Assembly: GCF_018372875.1 (NCBI RefSeq)
Contig: NZ_JAHAIF010000010.1
Span: 8,432-72,431, forward strand
Direction of reading: 5' to 3'
DNA: 64,000 bases
From: Clostridium sp.
Lineage (GTDB): Bacteria > Bacillota > Clostridia > Clostridiales > Clostridiaceae
The notes beneath the pieces are model-generated. The model saw only the letters and a program-made list of their open reading frames with translations, was not told the origin of the DNA and did no database searches. Position numbers and translations under genes: made by a program. Below are positions 1 to 8,745 of this stretch, in pieces. Position 1 is the first letter of the stretch. Each line of letters begins with the position of its first letter.

Positions 1-50
1 GATAATCTAATATTCATAAAAAATAAATTGCTTATAAGAGGTGACATAAA

Positions 51-1658
51 ATGAAGAAAAAAACATGGATAATAGTATTAATAACGTGCTTAATAGCTAG
101 TATTCTAGGTGGAGTTAGTCTTTATACTCCTAAAAGCAAAAATGCTACTAACAATGGATTTTCAGCAGAGAAGGCTAAAGAACATATAAAAGAAATTGCA
201 AAAGAACCACATTCAATTTATGATAAAGATTCTTTAGCAGAAGTTAGAACTTATATAATTCAGGAATTAAATAATTTAGGTTTAGATACAGATATTTTTA
301 CCTATGAGAATGTAGAAGATAGAAATGGAAAAATAGTAGATATAAATAATATCTATACAAAAATAGATGGGAAGAACGGAGAAGATGGAAAATATATTTT
401 ATTAGCATCTCACTATGACTCATCACCTAAAAAAAGAGATGGTGAAGAAGCAGGTTCTTTAGGGGCAGCAGATGCTGGTTATGGTGTTTCTACAATTTTA
501 GAAATACTTAGAGTTATAAAAGAACAAGACAAGCCTCTTGAGAATGGAATAAAGATCTTAATAACAGATGGAGAAGAGATGGGACTTCTTGGAGCAAAAC
601 AAGAAATGAATAATAACTTCTCATTATATGAAAATGTAGAATATGTTGTAAACATAGAAGCTAGAGGAATTAAAGGTCCTGCATTAATGTTTGAGACAAG
701 CTCAAATAATAAAAAGGTAATAGAGCTTTATAAGAAAGCTAATTTACCTGTATCCTATTCTTTAGCAGCAGATGTGTATAGTAAAATGCCAAATGGTTCA
801 GACTTTAGTGAATTTAAAAAGATGGGACTACAAGGTATTAATTTTGCAGTTTTAAATAGTCTAGATTATTATCATACTCCAAGAGATAATTATGAAAACG
901 TAAGTGATACAAGCCTTCAACACTATGGCGAACAAATACTACCTGTAGTTGAAGAGTTTGTATATAATGCAAAATATGGTGAAGAAGGAGCCCTAAAATC
1001 AAATGAGGATTCAATATTCTTTACATTATTACCTAACATATTTATTAATTACTCATCTACTATTGCTCTTATCTTTATGATAATTACGATAATAGCTACG
1101 ATAATTGTATTTAGAAAATTTAAAATTTCATTAAAAAATATAATTATTTCTACAGGAATATGGCTTCTATTAGGAATAATGAATTTATTAGGTGGAATTT
1201 TAGTATCATATTTAATATCATTGGTATCTGGGGTATCATTTAAGCTAACGTATATGCCTAAAGTACCAGGAGATGATATTATTCTTGGAACTTTCTTAAT
1301 ATTAAGTGCAATATTATCTACCATAGTAATTAGAAAAGCTTTGAAAAACAGAGAAAGTATAATAGTAGGAGCTATAGGATTTAACCTTATATTTTTGGTA
1401 ATTACAATGTTCGTCCTTAAGGGAGCAAGTTATCTATTTCTTTGGCCAACTGTATTTTCTTTAGTTACTTTTGTTTTGTTAAAGAAAGGGGTAAATAAGT
1501 TTATAGCACTTATTCCAGTGGCATTTAGTATAATAATGTTTGTCCCAGTTATATGGAACATATATATTGCATTAACAATAGGTGCTTTGGGAGTGGTATT
1601 ATTACTTGCTTTCATTGCTTTAACAATAATTATTGCATTTATAAATTATATAAAATAG
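51..1658 (+). CDS. M28-family membrane-anchored metallopeptidase
   Basis: Probable zinc aminopeptidase-type enzyme with a catalytic domain outside the membrane. An N-terminal signal anchor (residues about 5-25) is followed by an M28 domain (about 35-310) in which all five expected metal and catalytic residues are visible: H121 in ASHYD, D141 in AADAGYG, the EE pair 175-176 in DGEEMG, E203 in NIEARG and H275 in YYHTP. Residues about 325-535 form a string of hydrophobic membrane segments. This architecture resembles the eukaryotic ER metallopeptidase/Pff1 group more than a simple secreted aminopeptidase. The ATG has a good ribosome site (AGAGGTG) seven bases upstream, and a strong hairpin follows the stop. 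The substrate cannot be read from the sequence; a peptidase role is family knowledge, and the intact metal set argues that it is active. Confidence 0.85.
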   Translation: MKKKTWIIVLITCLIASILGGVSLYTPKSKNATNNGFSAEKAKEHIKEIAKEPHSIYDKDSLAEVRTYIIQELNNLGLDTDIFTYENVEDRNGKIVDINNIYTKIDGKNGEDGKYILLASHYDSSPKKRDGEEAGSLGAADAGYGVSTILEILRVIKEQDKPLENGIKILITDGEEMGLLGAKQEMNNNFSLYENVEYVVNIEARGIKGPALMFETSSNNKKVIELYKKANLPVSYSLAADVYSKMPNGSDFSEFKKMGLQGINFAVLNSLDYYHTPRDNYENVSDTSLQHYGEQILPVVEEFVYNAKYGEEGALKSNEDSIFFTLLPNIFINYSSTIALIFMIITIIATIIVFRKFKISLKNIIISTGIWLLLGIMNLLGGILVSYLISLVSGVSFKLTYMPKVPGDDIILGTFLILSAILSTIVIRKALKNRESIIVGAIGFNLIFLVITMFVLKGASYLFLWPTVFSLVTFVLLKKGVNKFIALIPVAFSIIMFVPVIWNIYIALTIGALGVVLLLAFIALTIIIAFINYIK

Positions 1659-1665
1659 AAAATAT

Positions 1666-1705
1666 AGAGGGATGTAAGAATTGATTTTAATTCTTACATC
1701 CCTCT
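1666..1705 (+). terminator. 17-bp hairpin after the M28 gene
   Basis: A perfect 17-bp inverted repeat (arms 1666-1682 and 1689-1705, six-base loop) starts eight bases after the stop codon. The run of T behind it is poor, so it may act as an RNA-stabilising 3' hairpin as well as a terminator. It may also serve the small minus-strand gene that ends at 1750. Confidence 0.6.
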
Positions 1706-1749
1706 TAAATATTTAAGTAGAAAGTTTTGTACAATTAAGTAAATAATGA

Positions 1750-1851
1750 TTATTTGTTGTTTTTGTGGGATTTAGGTTCACCTTTTTCCCCCTTTATATG
1801 TAGTTTTGAATGTTCAATATCCATTTCAACAACTTTTGTAAATTTAGACAT
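1750..1851 (-). CDS. Putative 33-aa small protein
   Basis: A short open frame starting MSKFTKVVEM and ending in a Lys/Asn-rich tail (about KSHKNNK). The reason to believe it is its near-ideal ribosome site, AGGAGGAT, six bases before the ATG on the minus strand (bases 1857-1864 of the + strand), in an otherwise empty 330-bp gap. It is hydrophilic, with no membrane segment, no cysteine and no family I recognise. It runs toward the 3' end of the M28 gene and is divergent from the guanidine-modifying gene at 1997. It could be a genuine small clostridial protein or a chance frame behind a ribosome site. Confidence 0.45.
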   Translation of the reverse strand: MSKFTKVVEMDIEHSKLHIKGEKGEPKSHKNNK

Positions 1852-1996
1852 TTTAAGATCCTCCTTAATTCTTAATCACAATTAATTTAACCAATACTCT
1901 AATATATACAACCTATTTTATCTACCTATAGTGCCACATAATTACTTTCATATTTGACTAAACTACTTATATGAAAATAAGTTAGGAGTAAATTGT

Positions 1997-2809
1997 ATGA
2001 AGATATTTCAAAGTAACCAATGTGATAAATTAAAATCTTGTCTTCTTTGTTATCCTACAAATTTTAAAATAACTAAGAAAAATAGTCCTTATTATAATAA
2101 TATAGATAATGAACTAATGTTTAGTCAGTATAATAATTTTATAAATACTTTAAGCGATTATGGAATAAAAATAAACTTCATTGATATAAATAAAAATTTA
2201 CGGCATCAGGTTTTTACTCAAGATATAGGCTTTGTTATAAAAGATATAATGTTTGTATGTAAAATGAAGCTTAAAGAAAGAGAAGATGAGATTAATTATC
2301 TAAAGAAGTATATAAAGAATAATAATTTAAAATATTACTGCATGAAAAACAATATTGAAGGTGGAGATATAATTCATTATGAAGGTGTTCTATTTATTGG
2401 GATTAGCACCAGAACTACAATTGATGCATGTAGGGAATTAGAAAATGTATTAAATAAAATGAATATAGATATAAAGGTAATACCTATTTATTTTGATAAT
2501 AGTAAAATACATTTAGATTGTGTATTTAATACATTGGATAAAGGAAGTGGGGTTATATCTCCATATGTCTTTGATAGAAAAACTATTGAAGGCTATATAC
2601 CTAATTTGATAGAAATAAGTAAAGATGATGCAGATGATTTAGGAACTAATTATGTATATTTAGGTGATAAGAAGTTAATAAGTAGCAATAAAAATGTTTC
2701 ATCTGTATTGATAAAAAATGGATATAATGTTGATAATATAGACTATTCAGAGATAACGAAAGGTGGAGGGAGTTTAGGGTGCTCTATTCTATATCTTAAT
2801 AGAGGATAA
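1997..2809 (+). CDS. Guanidino-group modifying enzyme (DDAH/ADI/amidinotransferase fold)
   Basis: Member of the pentein superfamily, which hydrolyses or transfers guanidino groups (dimethylarginine, arginine, agmatine). Visible signatures are an FTQD motif (residues 73-76, the family's FTRD), EGGD (121-124), the catalytic His in IHLDC (H172) and the nucleophilic Cys in the C-terminal GGGSLGC (C262). At 270 aa the length fits the DDAH/amidinotransferase-like branch. All catalytic positions are present, so it is likely active. The substrate is not predictable: FTQD instead of FTRD and the lack of neighbouring arginine-pathway genes argue against an ordinary arginine deiminase. The ribosome site TAGGAG lies eight bases before the ATG. 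It appears to be a single-gene unit. Confidence 0.75.
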   Translation: MKIFQSNQCDKLKSCLLCYPTNFKITKKNSPYYNNIDNELMFSQYNNFINTLSDYGIKINFIDINKNLRHQVFTQDIGFVIKDIMFVCKMKLKEREDEINYLKKYIKNNNLKYYCMKNNIEGGDIIHYEGVLFIGISTRTTIDACRELENVLNKMNIDIKVIPIYFDNSKIHLDCVFNTLDKGSGVISPYVFDRKTIEGYIPNLIEISKDDADDLGTNYVYLGDKKLISSNKNVSSVLIKNGYNVDNIDYSEITKGGGSLGCSILYLNRG

Positions 2810-2836
2810 ATTAAGATTTATCTATATAATTTATCC
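2804..2836 (+). terminator. Weak terminator of the guanidino-enzyme gene
   Basis: Arms GGATAAATTA (2804-2813) and TAATTTATCC (2827-2836) pair perfectly over 10 bp with a 13-base loop. The 5' arm overlaps the stop codon. Only a short T run follows. Confidence 0.4.
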
Positions 2837-2954
2837 TTTGTTACATAAAATTCAATTAATAATATTAAATGAATAAATGTTTTTAAAGGAGTTTTAATTT
2901 TTTTGTAGAAATTAATAACTAATCAAATATAGATAATGCAAAGAGGGTAATGAC

Positions 2955-3173
2955 ATGAAAGTAGAATTAACATTAATTAATGGTGAAGAAATTAAATTTA
3001 CAACAGATGAATCAATGAATAGTGGAAACTATTACATTATAAAAAGTGAAACTATGTCAACATTAATGGCTTATTTACAATCTAAAGATCCAGATTATAT
3101 AAAGATTAAAACAGATAAATGTAGTATTATAGTTTATACTGATAAAGTTGTGAAAGTACTTATTTATGATTAA
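2955..3173 (+). CDS. Hypothetical 72-aa protein
   Basis: Small cytosolic-looking protein starting MKVELTLING. Alternating hydrophobic and polar residues suggest two beta-strand pairs around a short helix (roughly residues 30-44), as in small beta-rich domains. No signal peptide, membrane segment or metal motif is seen, and I do not recognise the family. The ribosome site AGAGGG precedes the ATG by six bases. It sits alone between a weak hairpin and the alpha/beta hydrolase gene. Coding character is supported by the ribosome site and by codon use matching its neighbours. Confidence 0.6.
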   Translation: MKVELTLINGEEIKFTTDESMNSGNYYIIKSETMSTLMAYLQSKDPDYIKIKTDKCSIIVYTDKVVKVLIYD

Positions 3174-3279
3174 TCTTATTTAGAAATAATTAGAATTATT
3201 AGTATTTTCTTTTAATTTACTATCACTTTTTCATATATAGAGTAATATAAAATAAGATTATTTTTTGTGGAGCAGTATA

Positions 3280-4092
3280 ATGAGTTATTACGTAAAGTCT
3301 AAGGATGGTACAAAGCTTTATGTTGAGGACCTTAATAAAAGCAGTAATAAAACAATAGTGTTTTTACATGGATGGCCTGGAAGTCATGAGCTTTTTGAAT
3401 ATCAATATGACTATTTCATAAAAGAAGGATATCGTTGTATTGGAATTGATCAAAGAGGTTTTGGAAGATCTGATAAACCACCAAAGGGATATGACTATAA
3501 TACATTAGCAGATGATGTAAAGGAAGTAGTTGAAAAGCTATGCCTAAAAGACATTTGTTTAGTTGGACATTCTACAGGTGGGGCAATTGCCATTAGATAT
3601 ATGGCAAGGCATAAAGGATTTAATGTGGCAAAATTAGTTCTTTGTGCTGCAGCAGCTCCTAGCTTGATAAAAAGAAAGGACTTTCCTTATGGAATAAAAA
3701 AAGAAGTAGTAGATAATATAATTAATTGGACATACACAGATAGGCCTAAGATGTTAGATGACTTTGGTAAAATATTTTTCTATAGGAAAATAAGTAATCC
3801 TTTTTCTAATTGGTTTTTCAGTCTTGGGATACAAGCTGCAGGATGGGCAACAGCAGAGATTGCTCAAACATGGATAAATGAATGCCTGTTTGAAGATTTA
3901 AATAGTATTCACATTCCTACATTGATTCTTCAAGGAGTTCATGATCAAGTTGTGTTGCCAGAATTAAGTGAACAGCAGAATAGAGCTATTAAAAACTCTA
4001 AACTAATCAAGTTTAAAAAGAGTGGACATGGATTATTCTATGATGAAAAAGATAAATTTAATAATGAATTAAAAACATTTATAGATAGTTAG
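3280..4092 (+). CDS. Alpha/beta-hydrolase
   Basis: Cytosolic alpha/beta-hydrolase fold enzyme of 270 aa. The core signatures are all present: oxyanion strand HGWPGS, GIDQRGFGRSDKP, the nucleophile elbow GHSTGG (S98), the acid in QGVHDQVV (D222) and the catalytic histidine in SGHG (H250). A cap region lies between about residues 125 and 195. The elbow and the RGFGRSDKP segment place it with the haloperoxidase/epoxide-hydrolase-like esterases; the true substrate is unknown. I start it at the ATG at 3280 (MSYYVKS), because GTGGAG lies eight bases upstream, whereas the longer reading from a TTG at 3265 has no ribosome site. It is transcribed alone and ends at a clear terminator. Confidence 0.85.
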   Translation: MSYYVKSKDGTKLYVEDLNKSSNKTIVFLHGWPGSHELFEYQYDYFIKEGYRCIGIDQRGFGRSDKPPKGYDYNTLADDVKEVVEKLCLKDICLVGHSTGGAIAIRYMARHKGFNVAKLVLCAAAAPSLIKRKDFPYGIKKEVVDNIINWTYTDRPKMLDDFGKIFFYRKISNPFSNWFFSLGIQAAGWATAEIAQTWINECLFEDLNSIHIPTLILQGVHDQVVLPELSEQQNRAIKNSKLIKFKKSGHGLFYDEKDKFNNELKTFIDS

Positions 4093-4105
4093 GTGAATTT
4101 ATATA

Positions 4106-4132
4106 GAAGCTAGCCTTGGTTAGCTTCTTTTT
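4106..4132 (+). terminator. Terminator after the alpha/beta-hydrolase
   Basis: GAAGCTA (4106-4112) pairs with TAGCTTC (4121-4127), followed directly by TTTTTA. Confidence 0.75.
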
Positions 4133-4187
4133 ATTTAAGTAAAATTATGTTATTATAAATCTAGTTTTATGTAGACGGGGTGGGAAG

Positions 4188-4508
4188 ATGGTAAAGCTTA
4201 TAGATGTAGCAAAAAAATTGGATTTGAATATAAAAATAGTTGTTTCTATTAAGGGATTTGATAAGTATAACTCCTTTTTTAATATTTATGGTGAAGATGA
4301 TGAACCTTGTAGAAGGTTAGTTATATTAACAAAAGATGAAAATATTGAAGAGGTTTATGATGAAAATCCTGGTGAAGCTATAACTCCAGGGATGGTTGTA
4401 GATGATAATATTTGGATTAAGGAATATCCTTTAACTACAAATCCAAACAAAATAGATATAGATGATATAGAAATTACAGATGAAGTGTACAAAAAAGTTG
4501 GTTTTTAA
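4188..4508 (+). CDS. Hypothetical 106-aa acidic protein
   Basis: Small, soluble, acidic protein starting MVKLIDVAKK, rich in Asp, Glu and Ile, with a single cysteine. The first 17 residues could form an amphipathic helix and the rest looks beta-rich. No signal peptide, membrane segment or known motif is seen. The ATG has a plausible ribosome site (GGGGTGGGA) close upstream, and a hairpin follows the stop, so it appears to be a monocistronic gene. Family not recognised. Confidence 0.6.
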   Translation: MVKLIDVAKKLDLNIKIVVSIKGFDKYNSFFNIYGEDDEPCRRLVILTKDENIEEVYDENPGEAITPGMVVDDNIWIKEYPLTTNPNKIDIDDIEITDEVYKKVGF

Positions 4509-4512
4509 AAGT

Positions 4513-4545
4513 AAAGAGAGTAGTTGTATTGCAGTTACTCTCTTT
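4513..4545 (+). terminator. Hairpin after the 106-aa gene
   Basis: AAAGAGAGTA (4513-4522) pairs perfectly with TACTCTCTTT (4536-4545) around a 13-base loop. Confidence 0.6.
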
Positions 4546-4640
4546 CTAGCTAATATATACTTTATTAATTTTATTGCGTGTACATGATACAAAGATAAAT
4601 TAAAAAGTGCAAGAGCAGAGTATAGAAAGGGATAGTAATA

Positions 4641-5420
4641 ATGAAAAATAAGATTTATATAGTAGATGCTTTTACAAATGAAGTGTTTAAAGGTAATCCA
4701 GCAGGAGTTTGTCCGTTAGAAGCTTGGCCTAGTGATTTAATACTACAAAACATTGCAATGGAAAATAATCTGTCTGAAACAGCATTCTTTGTTAAAGAAG
4801 GGAATGGATACAGATTAAGATGGTTTACTCCAGAATATGAAATTGAACTTTGTGGTCATGGAACTTTAGCAGCTGCATATGTAATTTTCAATTATTATGA
4901 AAAAGATATGAATGAAATACTTTTTAATACTTTAAGTGGAGAGTTAAAGGTCAATAGAAAGGAAAATAAAATTGTTATGGATTTTCCACTTTTAGAAGGA
5001 AAAAGAAAAGAAATTGATGATAGAATATTTGAAGCTCTAGGAGTTATCCCTATAGATGCTTACGAAGCTAGAGATTTAATGCTAGTTTTAAGAGATGAAG
5101 AAGATGTTTTATATTTACAACCCAATATTGATATACTAAAGTCGTTAGGATACGATGGAATAATGGTTACTGCTAAAGGTAGAGATTGTGATTTTGTATC
5201 TAGATTTTTTGTGCCTAATAGTGTAATAAATGAGGATCCTGTTACAGGTTCTGCTCATTGTACATTAGTTCCATATTGGGCTAAAAGATTAAATAAAAGT
5301 GATTTTGTAGCTAAACAGATTTCTAAAAGGGGAGGTACCTTATACTGTGTACTAAAGGAAGATAGAGTATATATATCTGGAGAAGCTAAGATATATTTAG
5401 AAGGATTAATTGAAATTTAG
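4641..5420 (+). CDS. PhzF-family isomerase/epimerase
   Basis: 259-aa member of the PhzF family, two-domain proteins with a diaminopimelate-epimerase fold that act without cofactor. The expected catalytic glutamate is E46 in NNLSETAF. The two family glycine motifs are present: ELCGHGTLA (about residue 72) and EDPVTGSAH (about residue 203). In most bacteria outside phenazine producers the substrate is unknown, and no phenazine genes lie nearby, so no biosynthetic role should be assumed. The ribosome site is GAAAGGGA upstream of the ATG. The HAD phosphatase gene follows after about 75 bp with no terminator between, and a GNAT gene follows that, so the three are likely one operon (4641-6656). Confidence 0.85.
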   Translation: MKNKIYIVDAFTNEVFKGNPAGVCPLEAWPSDLILQNIAMENNLSETAFFVKEGNGYRLRWFTPEYEIELCGHGTLAAAYVIFNYYEKDMNEILFNTLSGELKVNRKENKIVMDFPLLEGKRKEIDDRIFEALGVIPIDAYEARDLMLVLRDEEDVLYLQPNIDILKSLGYDGIMVTAKGRDCDFVSRFFVPNSVINEDPVTGSAHCTLVPYWAKRLNKSDFVAKQISKRGGTLYCVLKEDRVYISGEAKIYLEGLIEI

Positions 5421-5496
5421 ATAAAAGAGAAGGTTGGATGTATTTATATTATCTGTTATAATTTTTTTTAGTGACAATGGAAGGGTGGCAGTATAT

Positions 5497-6180
5497 ATGA
5501 AATATGAATTATTATTATTTGATGCAGATGAAACATTATTTGATTTTAAAATGGCAGAAAAGCAAGCTTTTTTAAAGACTTTAAAGGAGTATAAGTTAAA
5601 TTTAGATGAGAAAGAGAGCTTAAATCTTTATTCTCAAATAAATAAACATATATGGGAAGAATTTGAAAGAGGAGAGATAACAGCAGATAGATTACGTGTA
5701 GAAAGATTTGAAAGATTCTCAAAGAAAATAGGAGTAGATTTTGATGCTGTAAGCTTTAGTAAAACGTATGCTAAATTTCTAGGAGAAGGAGCATACCTTT
5801 TTGATGATTCAGTTGAGGTAATAGATTATTTAAGCAAAAAATATAAACTAGCTTTAGTAACTAATGGACTTAAGGATGTTCAAAAAAGTAGAATTAGTAA
5901 GACTCCATTAAAGGATTATTTCCAAGAGCTTATAATATCTGATGAGATAAAGATATCAAAACCAGATCCAAGAATATTTGACTATGCATTAGATAAACTT
6001 GAACACAAGGATAAATCTAAGGTTCTTATGATTGGTGATAGTTTAACTTCAGATATGCAAGGTGGAGTAAATGCTGGAATTGATACATGTTGGTATAATC
6101 CAAACCACCTAGAAAATAAGTCTGGTTTAAGCTTAACATATGAAATACATTCACTAAAGGAATTAAAAGAAATTTTATAA
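5497..6180 (+). CDS. HAD-family nucleotidase/phosphatase (YjjG-like)
   Basis: 227-aa cytosolic HAD hydrolase. Motif I is DADET (D9 nucleophile, D11 acid/base), motif II lies in LVTNG, motif III is the lysine in SKPDPRIF and motif IV is IGDSLTSD. The extended helical cap between motifs I and II and the DADETLFD opening match the YjjG subfamily, known as 5'-nucleotidases that remove non-canonical or excess nucleotides. The start is at 5497 because GGAAGGGTGG precedes that ATG; the longer frame opens with a TTG and an unrelated hydrophobic stretch. It is the middle gene of the PhzF-HAD-GNAT operon, 17 bp before the next start. Confidence 0.85.
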   Translation: MKYELLLFDADETLFDFKMAEKQAFLKTLKEYKLNLDEKESLNLYSQINKHIWEEFERGEITADRLRVERFERFSKKIGVDFDAVSFSKTYAKFLGEGAYLFDDSVEVIDYLSKKYKLALVTNGLKDVQKSRISKTPLKDYFQELIISDEIKISKPDPRIFDYALDKLEHKDKSKVLMIGDSLTSDMQGGVNAGIDTCWYNPNHLENKSGLSLTYEIHSLKELKEIL

Positions 6181-6197
6181 AAGGTATTAGGGGAAAC

Positions 6198-6656
6198 ATG
6201 ATTACATATAGGTTAGCCCAAAAGGGCGATGAGAAAGAGGTTTTAAATGTTATTAAAGATGCTTTATCAAAATATGGATTAAGCCTTGAACTTAATGGGG
6301 CAGACTTTGATGTAAGTGATATAGAAAAATATTATTTAAATAATTCAGGATGGTTTGAAGTTGTATTAGATGATGATAAAATTATAGGTTCAGTTGGTGT
6401 ATATCATATAAATGATAATGAGTGTGAACTAAGAAAAATGTATTTACTTGAAGATTACCAAGGAAAAGGTATAGGAAAGAAACTAATGGATGATGCTTTA
6501 AATATTGGAAGGGAGTTAGGTTATAAAGTTATGACTCTACAAACAAACTCACTTTTAAATAAGGCTATTCCTCTTTATGAAAAGTCAGGTTTTAAATATA
6601 ACTCTAGTGAAGTATGCTCAAGATGTGATATTTCAATGGAAAAAAGGTTGTATTAG
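6198..6656 (+). CDS. GNAT-family N-acetyltransferase
   Basis: 152-aa single-domain acetyltransferase. The acetyl-CoA pyrophosphate-binding loop reads QGKGIGKKLM (about residues 92-101). A strand-helix C-terminus with PLYEKSGF, typical for the family, follows. Substrate (amino acid, amine, antibiotic or protein) cannot be read from the sequence. It is the last gene of the operon beginning at 4641. The terminator stem begins inside the last codons. Confidence 0.8.
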   Translation: MITYRLAQKGDEKEVLNVIKDALSKYGLSLELNGADFDVSDIEKYYLNNSGWFEVVLDDDKIIGSVGVYHINDNECELRKMYLLEDYQGKGIGKKLMDDALNIGRELGYKVMTLQTNSLLNKAIPLYEKSGFKYNSSEVCSRCDISMEKRLY

Positions 6657-6680
6657 TTTAACTAGCACAACCTTTTTTTT
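6641..6680 (+). terminator. Terminator overlapping the end of the GNAT gene
   Basis: AAAAAGGTTGT (6641-6651) pairs with ACAACCTTTTT (6667-6677) and runs into T8. The 5' arm lies within the last codons and the stop of the acetyltransferase gene. The flanking A and T runs make it potentially bidirectional. Confidence 0.8.
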
Positions 6681-6857
6681 CAAAAGATTTTTAAAAATAC
6701 ATGGGAAATAAATTCAAGTATTAAATAAATAACTACATACACATATAGGATTTTATTAAAATATATAAGGAAAGTTATATAAATAAAAAATATACCATTG
6801 TATAATTGTCTAGTAAGTGGTATTTTATCTTTAGATAAGAAAAGAAGGATGATTACA

Positions 6858-7790
6858 ATGAATTTCGTAGCAATAGATTTTGAAACAGCAAATGAAAGTA
6901 GAAATAGTGCTTGTGCAATTGGAATTACAAAGGTTCAAGATAACAAAATTGTAAGTACAGAATACCACTTAATAAGGCCTCCAGAGATGAGATTTAATGC
7001 TCACAATATATGGATTCATGGTATATACCCTCAGGATGTAGAAAATGAAATGACTTTTGGAGAGTTATGGCCTAAAATTAAACATTATTTTGATGAAGAA
7101 TTAGTTGTAGCTCATAATGCTTCCTTTGATTTAAGTGTACTTAGAAGCTTGCTTAATTATTATGGATTTGAGTATCCTAATTTACATTATATATGTACCG
7201 TTTTACTATCCAAAAATAAGATAAAGGATGTAAGAAATCATAAATTAAATACACTTGCAGAATATGTTGGTCATAAATTTGAACATCATCATGCAGGAGA
7301 GGATGCAACAGCTTGTGCTAAAATATTAATTCATATAAGTGAAAATTATGGAATAAAGGATTTACTTTCTTTACATATTAATGGTGGTTTAAATATTGGT
7401 TCTATTTATGATAGGGGATATGAGCCCTGTACATCTCTTATAAAACATAAGAACAATGTTACAAAGAAAGAAGCTTTAAGTCTATCTCTAAATGAAAATA
7501 CAGATTACTTTTTTGACAAAACTGTAGTGTTTACTGGTCCGTTAGATTCTATGAGAAGAAATGAAGCCTCTAAGATAGTGATGAAATTAGGAGGCATTAT
7601 AGGAACTAGTGTGACTAAAAAGACAGATGTTTTAATTACAGGAATAAAATGTAGAAAATACTTGGATGATATGTATAAATCTACAAAGCTAAAGAAGGCA
7701 GAATATTTAATAGATAATGGACAAAATATAGAAATATTAACTGAAGAGGAATTTTTATCAATAGCAACTAAGGAAGGTATTACTCATTAG
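6858..7790 (+). CDS. DEDDh exonuclease with C-terminal BRCT domain
   Basis: 310-aa protein joining a 3'-5' exonuclease of the DNA polymerase III epsilon type to a BRCT domain. Exo I is VAIDFETA (D7, E9), Exo II is VVAHNASFD, and Exo III is HHAGEDATA with the general-base His and metal Asp, so the nuclease site is complete. The BRCT-like part (about 220-300) has the family pattern KTVVFTG, then KLGG and KKTDVLITG, as in the C-terminus of NAD-dependent DNA ligase. The likely role is proofreading-like or repair-associated trimming at nicks. The start at 6858 is chosen because AAGAAGGA lies upstream and the homology begins there; longer readings begin with TTG. It is transcribed alone. Confidence 0.85.
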   Translation: MNFVAIDFETANESRNSACAIGITKVQDNKIVSTEYHLIRPPEMRFNAHNIWIHGIYPQDVENEMTFGELWPKIKHYFDEELVVAHNASFDLSVLRSLLNYYGFEYPNLHYICTVLLSKNKIKDVRNHKLNTLAEYVGHKFEHHHAGEDATACAKILIHISENYGIKDLLSLHINGGLNIGSIYDRGYEPCTSLIKHKNNVTKKEALSLSLNENTDYFFDKTVVFTGPLDSMRRNEASKIVMKLGGIIGTSVTKKTDVLITGIKCRKYLDDMYKSTKLKKAEYLIDNGQNIEILTEEEFLSIATKEGITH

Positions 7791-7889
7791 GTGATATATT
7801 ACAATTAGTACCATTCATAAACTATGGATTACCATTCATTTTCCATGTTATCTTATACATGACCTCTAAAAAACAAAAGGAGTGATTAG

Positions 7890-8690
7890 ATGGGAAGAAA
7901 AAGATTGATAACTCTATTAGTTACAGGAATGATTTGTACAAGCGTTCTTACTGGATGTACTATGTCAAAGAAGGAAGACAGCGATACTTCCAAGGAGGTA
8001 GAAATGGCTTCTGTTCCTCAAGAAGAAGAGAATAAAGAAGTAGTTGATGAACCTACTGTTAATAAGGAGAGTAATGAACAAAAGGAAGATGCAAATGCTA
8101 ATAAAACAAATACTGAAAATAAATCTGTTGTAAAAGATTCAAGTAACACAAACAATGTAAATACACCTAAGGCTTCAAATAATACAACTAAAAAACCTTC
8201 TACTAATGTAACTAAACCTTCAACTAATAAAACTGAAACAAATAATAAGGTTGAAACACCAACTCCAAGTGAAGGAGATTATTTAGCAAGGGTAGAAGAT
8301 GAAATTTTTAATGCTACAAATGCAGAAAGACAAAAACAAGGATTACCAGCATTAAAAAGAAATTCAACAGCGAACAAGTATGCTAGAAGCAAGTCTTTAG
8401 AAATGTTAAACTTAAACTATTTTGATCATAATTCTCCAAAGAATGGATATATACAAGATATTGCAAAGAGAGATGGATGGAAATATTCAAGGATTGGTGA
8501 AAACATCTACACTATGACTGGTGGACAAGCTTCGAACATAAGTGGAGCTTCTATAACAAATAGTTGGATGAATTCAGAAGGGCATAGAAAAAATATTTTA
8601 AATAGTGGATACACAGATATAGGAATAGGTGTTACTTTTAGAAATGGAAAGTTATATGCGACACAAATATTCTATACACCACTTAAATAG
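7890..8690 (+). CDS. CAP/SCP-domain lipoprotein
   Basis: 266-aa surface lipoprotein. A lipoprotein signal ends in the lipobox LTGC (C23). Residues 24-130 are a low-complexity linker rich in Asn, Thr, Lys, Glu and Pro, as found in wall-spanning spacers. Residues about 138-264 form a CAP (cysteine-rich secretory/PR-1-like) domain with NAERQKQGL, FDHNSP, GENIY and SWMNSEGHRKNIL, which supply the paired histidines and glutamates of the CAP cavity. Homologues such as YkwD-type proteins are common in spore-formers, but their biochemical role is not settled. The ribosome site AAAGGAG is upstream of the ATG. The gene ends at a bidirectional terminator shared with the convergent secreted-protein gene. 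Confidence 0.85.
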   Translation: MGRKRLITLLVTGMICTSVLTGCTMSKKEDSDTSKEVEMASVPQEEENKEVVDEPTVNKESNEQKEDANANKTNTENKSVVKDSSNTNNVNTPKASNNTTKKPSTNVTKPSTNKTETNNKVETPTPSEGDYLARVEDEIFNATNAERQKQGLPALKRNSTANKYARSKSLEMLNLNYFDHNSPKNGYIQDIAKRDGWKYSRIGENIYTMTGGQASNISGASITNSWMNSEGHRKNILNSGYTDIGIGVTFRNGKLYATQIFYTPLK

Positions 8691-8706
8691 TGTAAAAAAA
8701 TATGAT

Positions 8707-8740
8707 AAGGGTTACATCTGAATTGTTAGATGTAACCCTT
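8707..8740. terminator. Bidirectional terminator between convergent genes
   Basis: Perfect 13-bp stem, AAGGGTTACATCT (8707-8719) with AGATGTAACCCTT (8728-8740). It lies between the stop of the CAP lipoprotein (8690) and the stop of the minus-strand secreted protein (8746). The minus-strand side has the better T tract. Confidence 0.8.
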
Positions 8741-8745
8741 TATTT

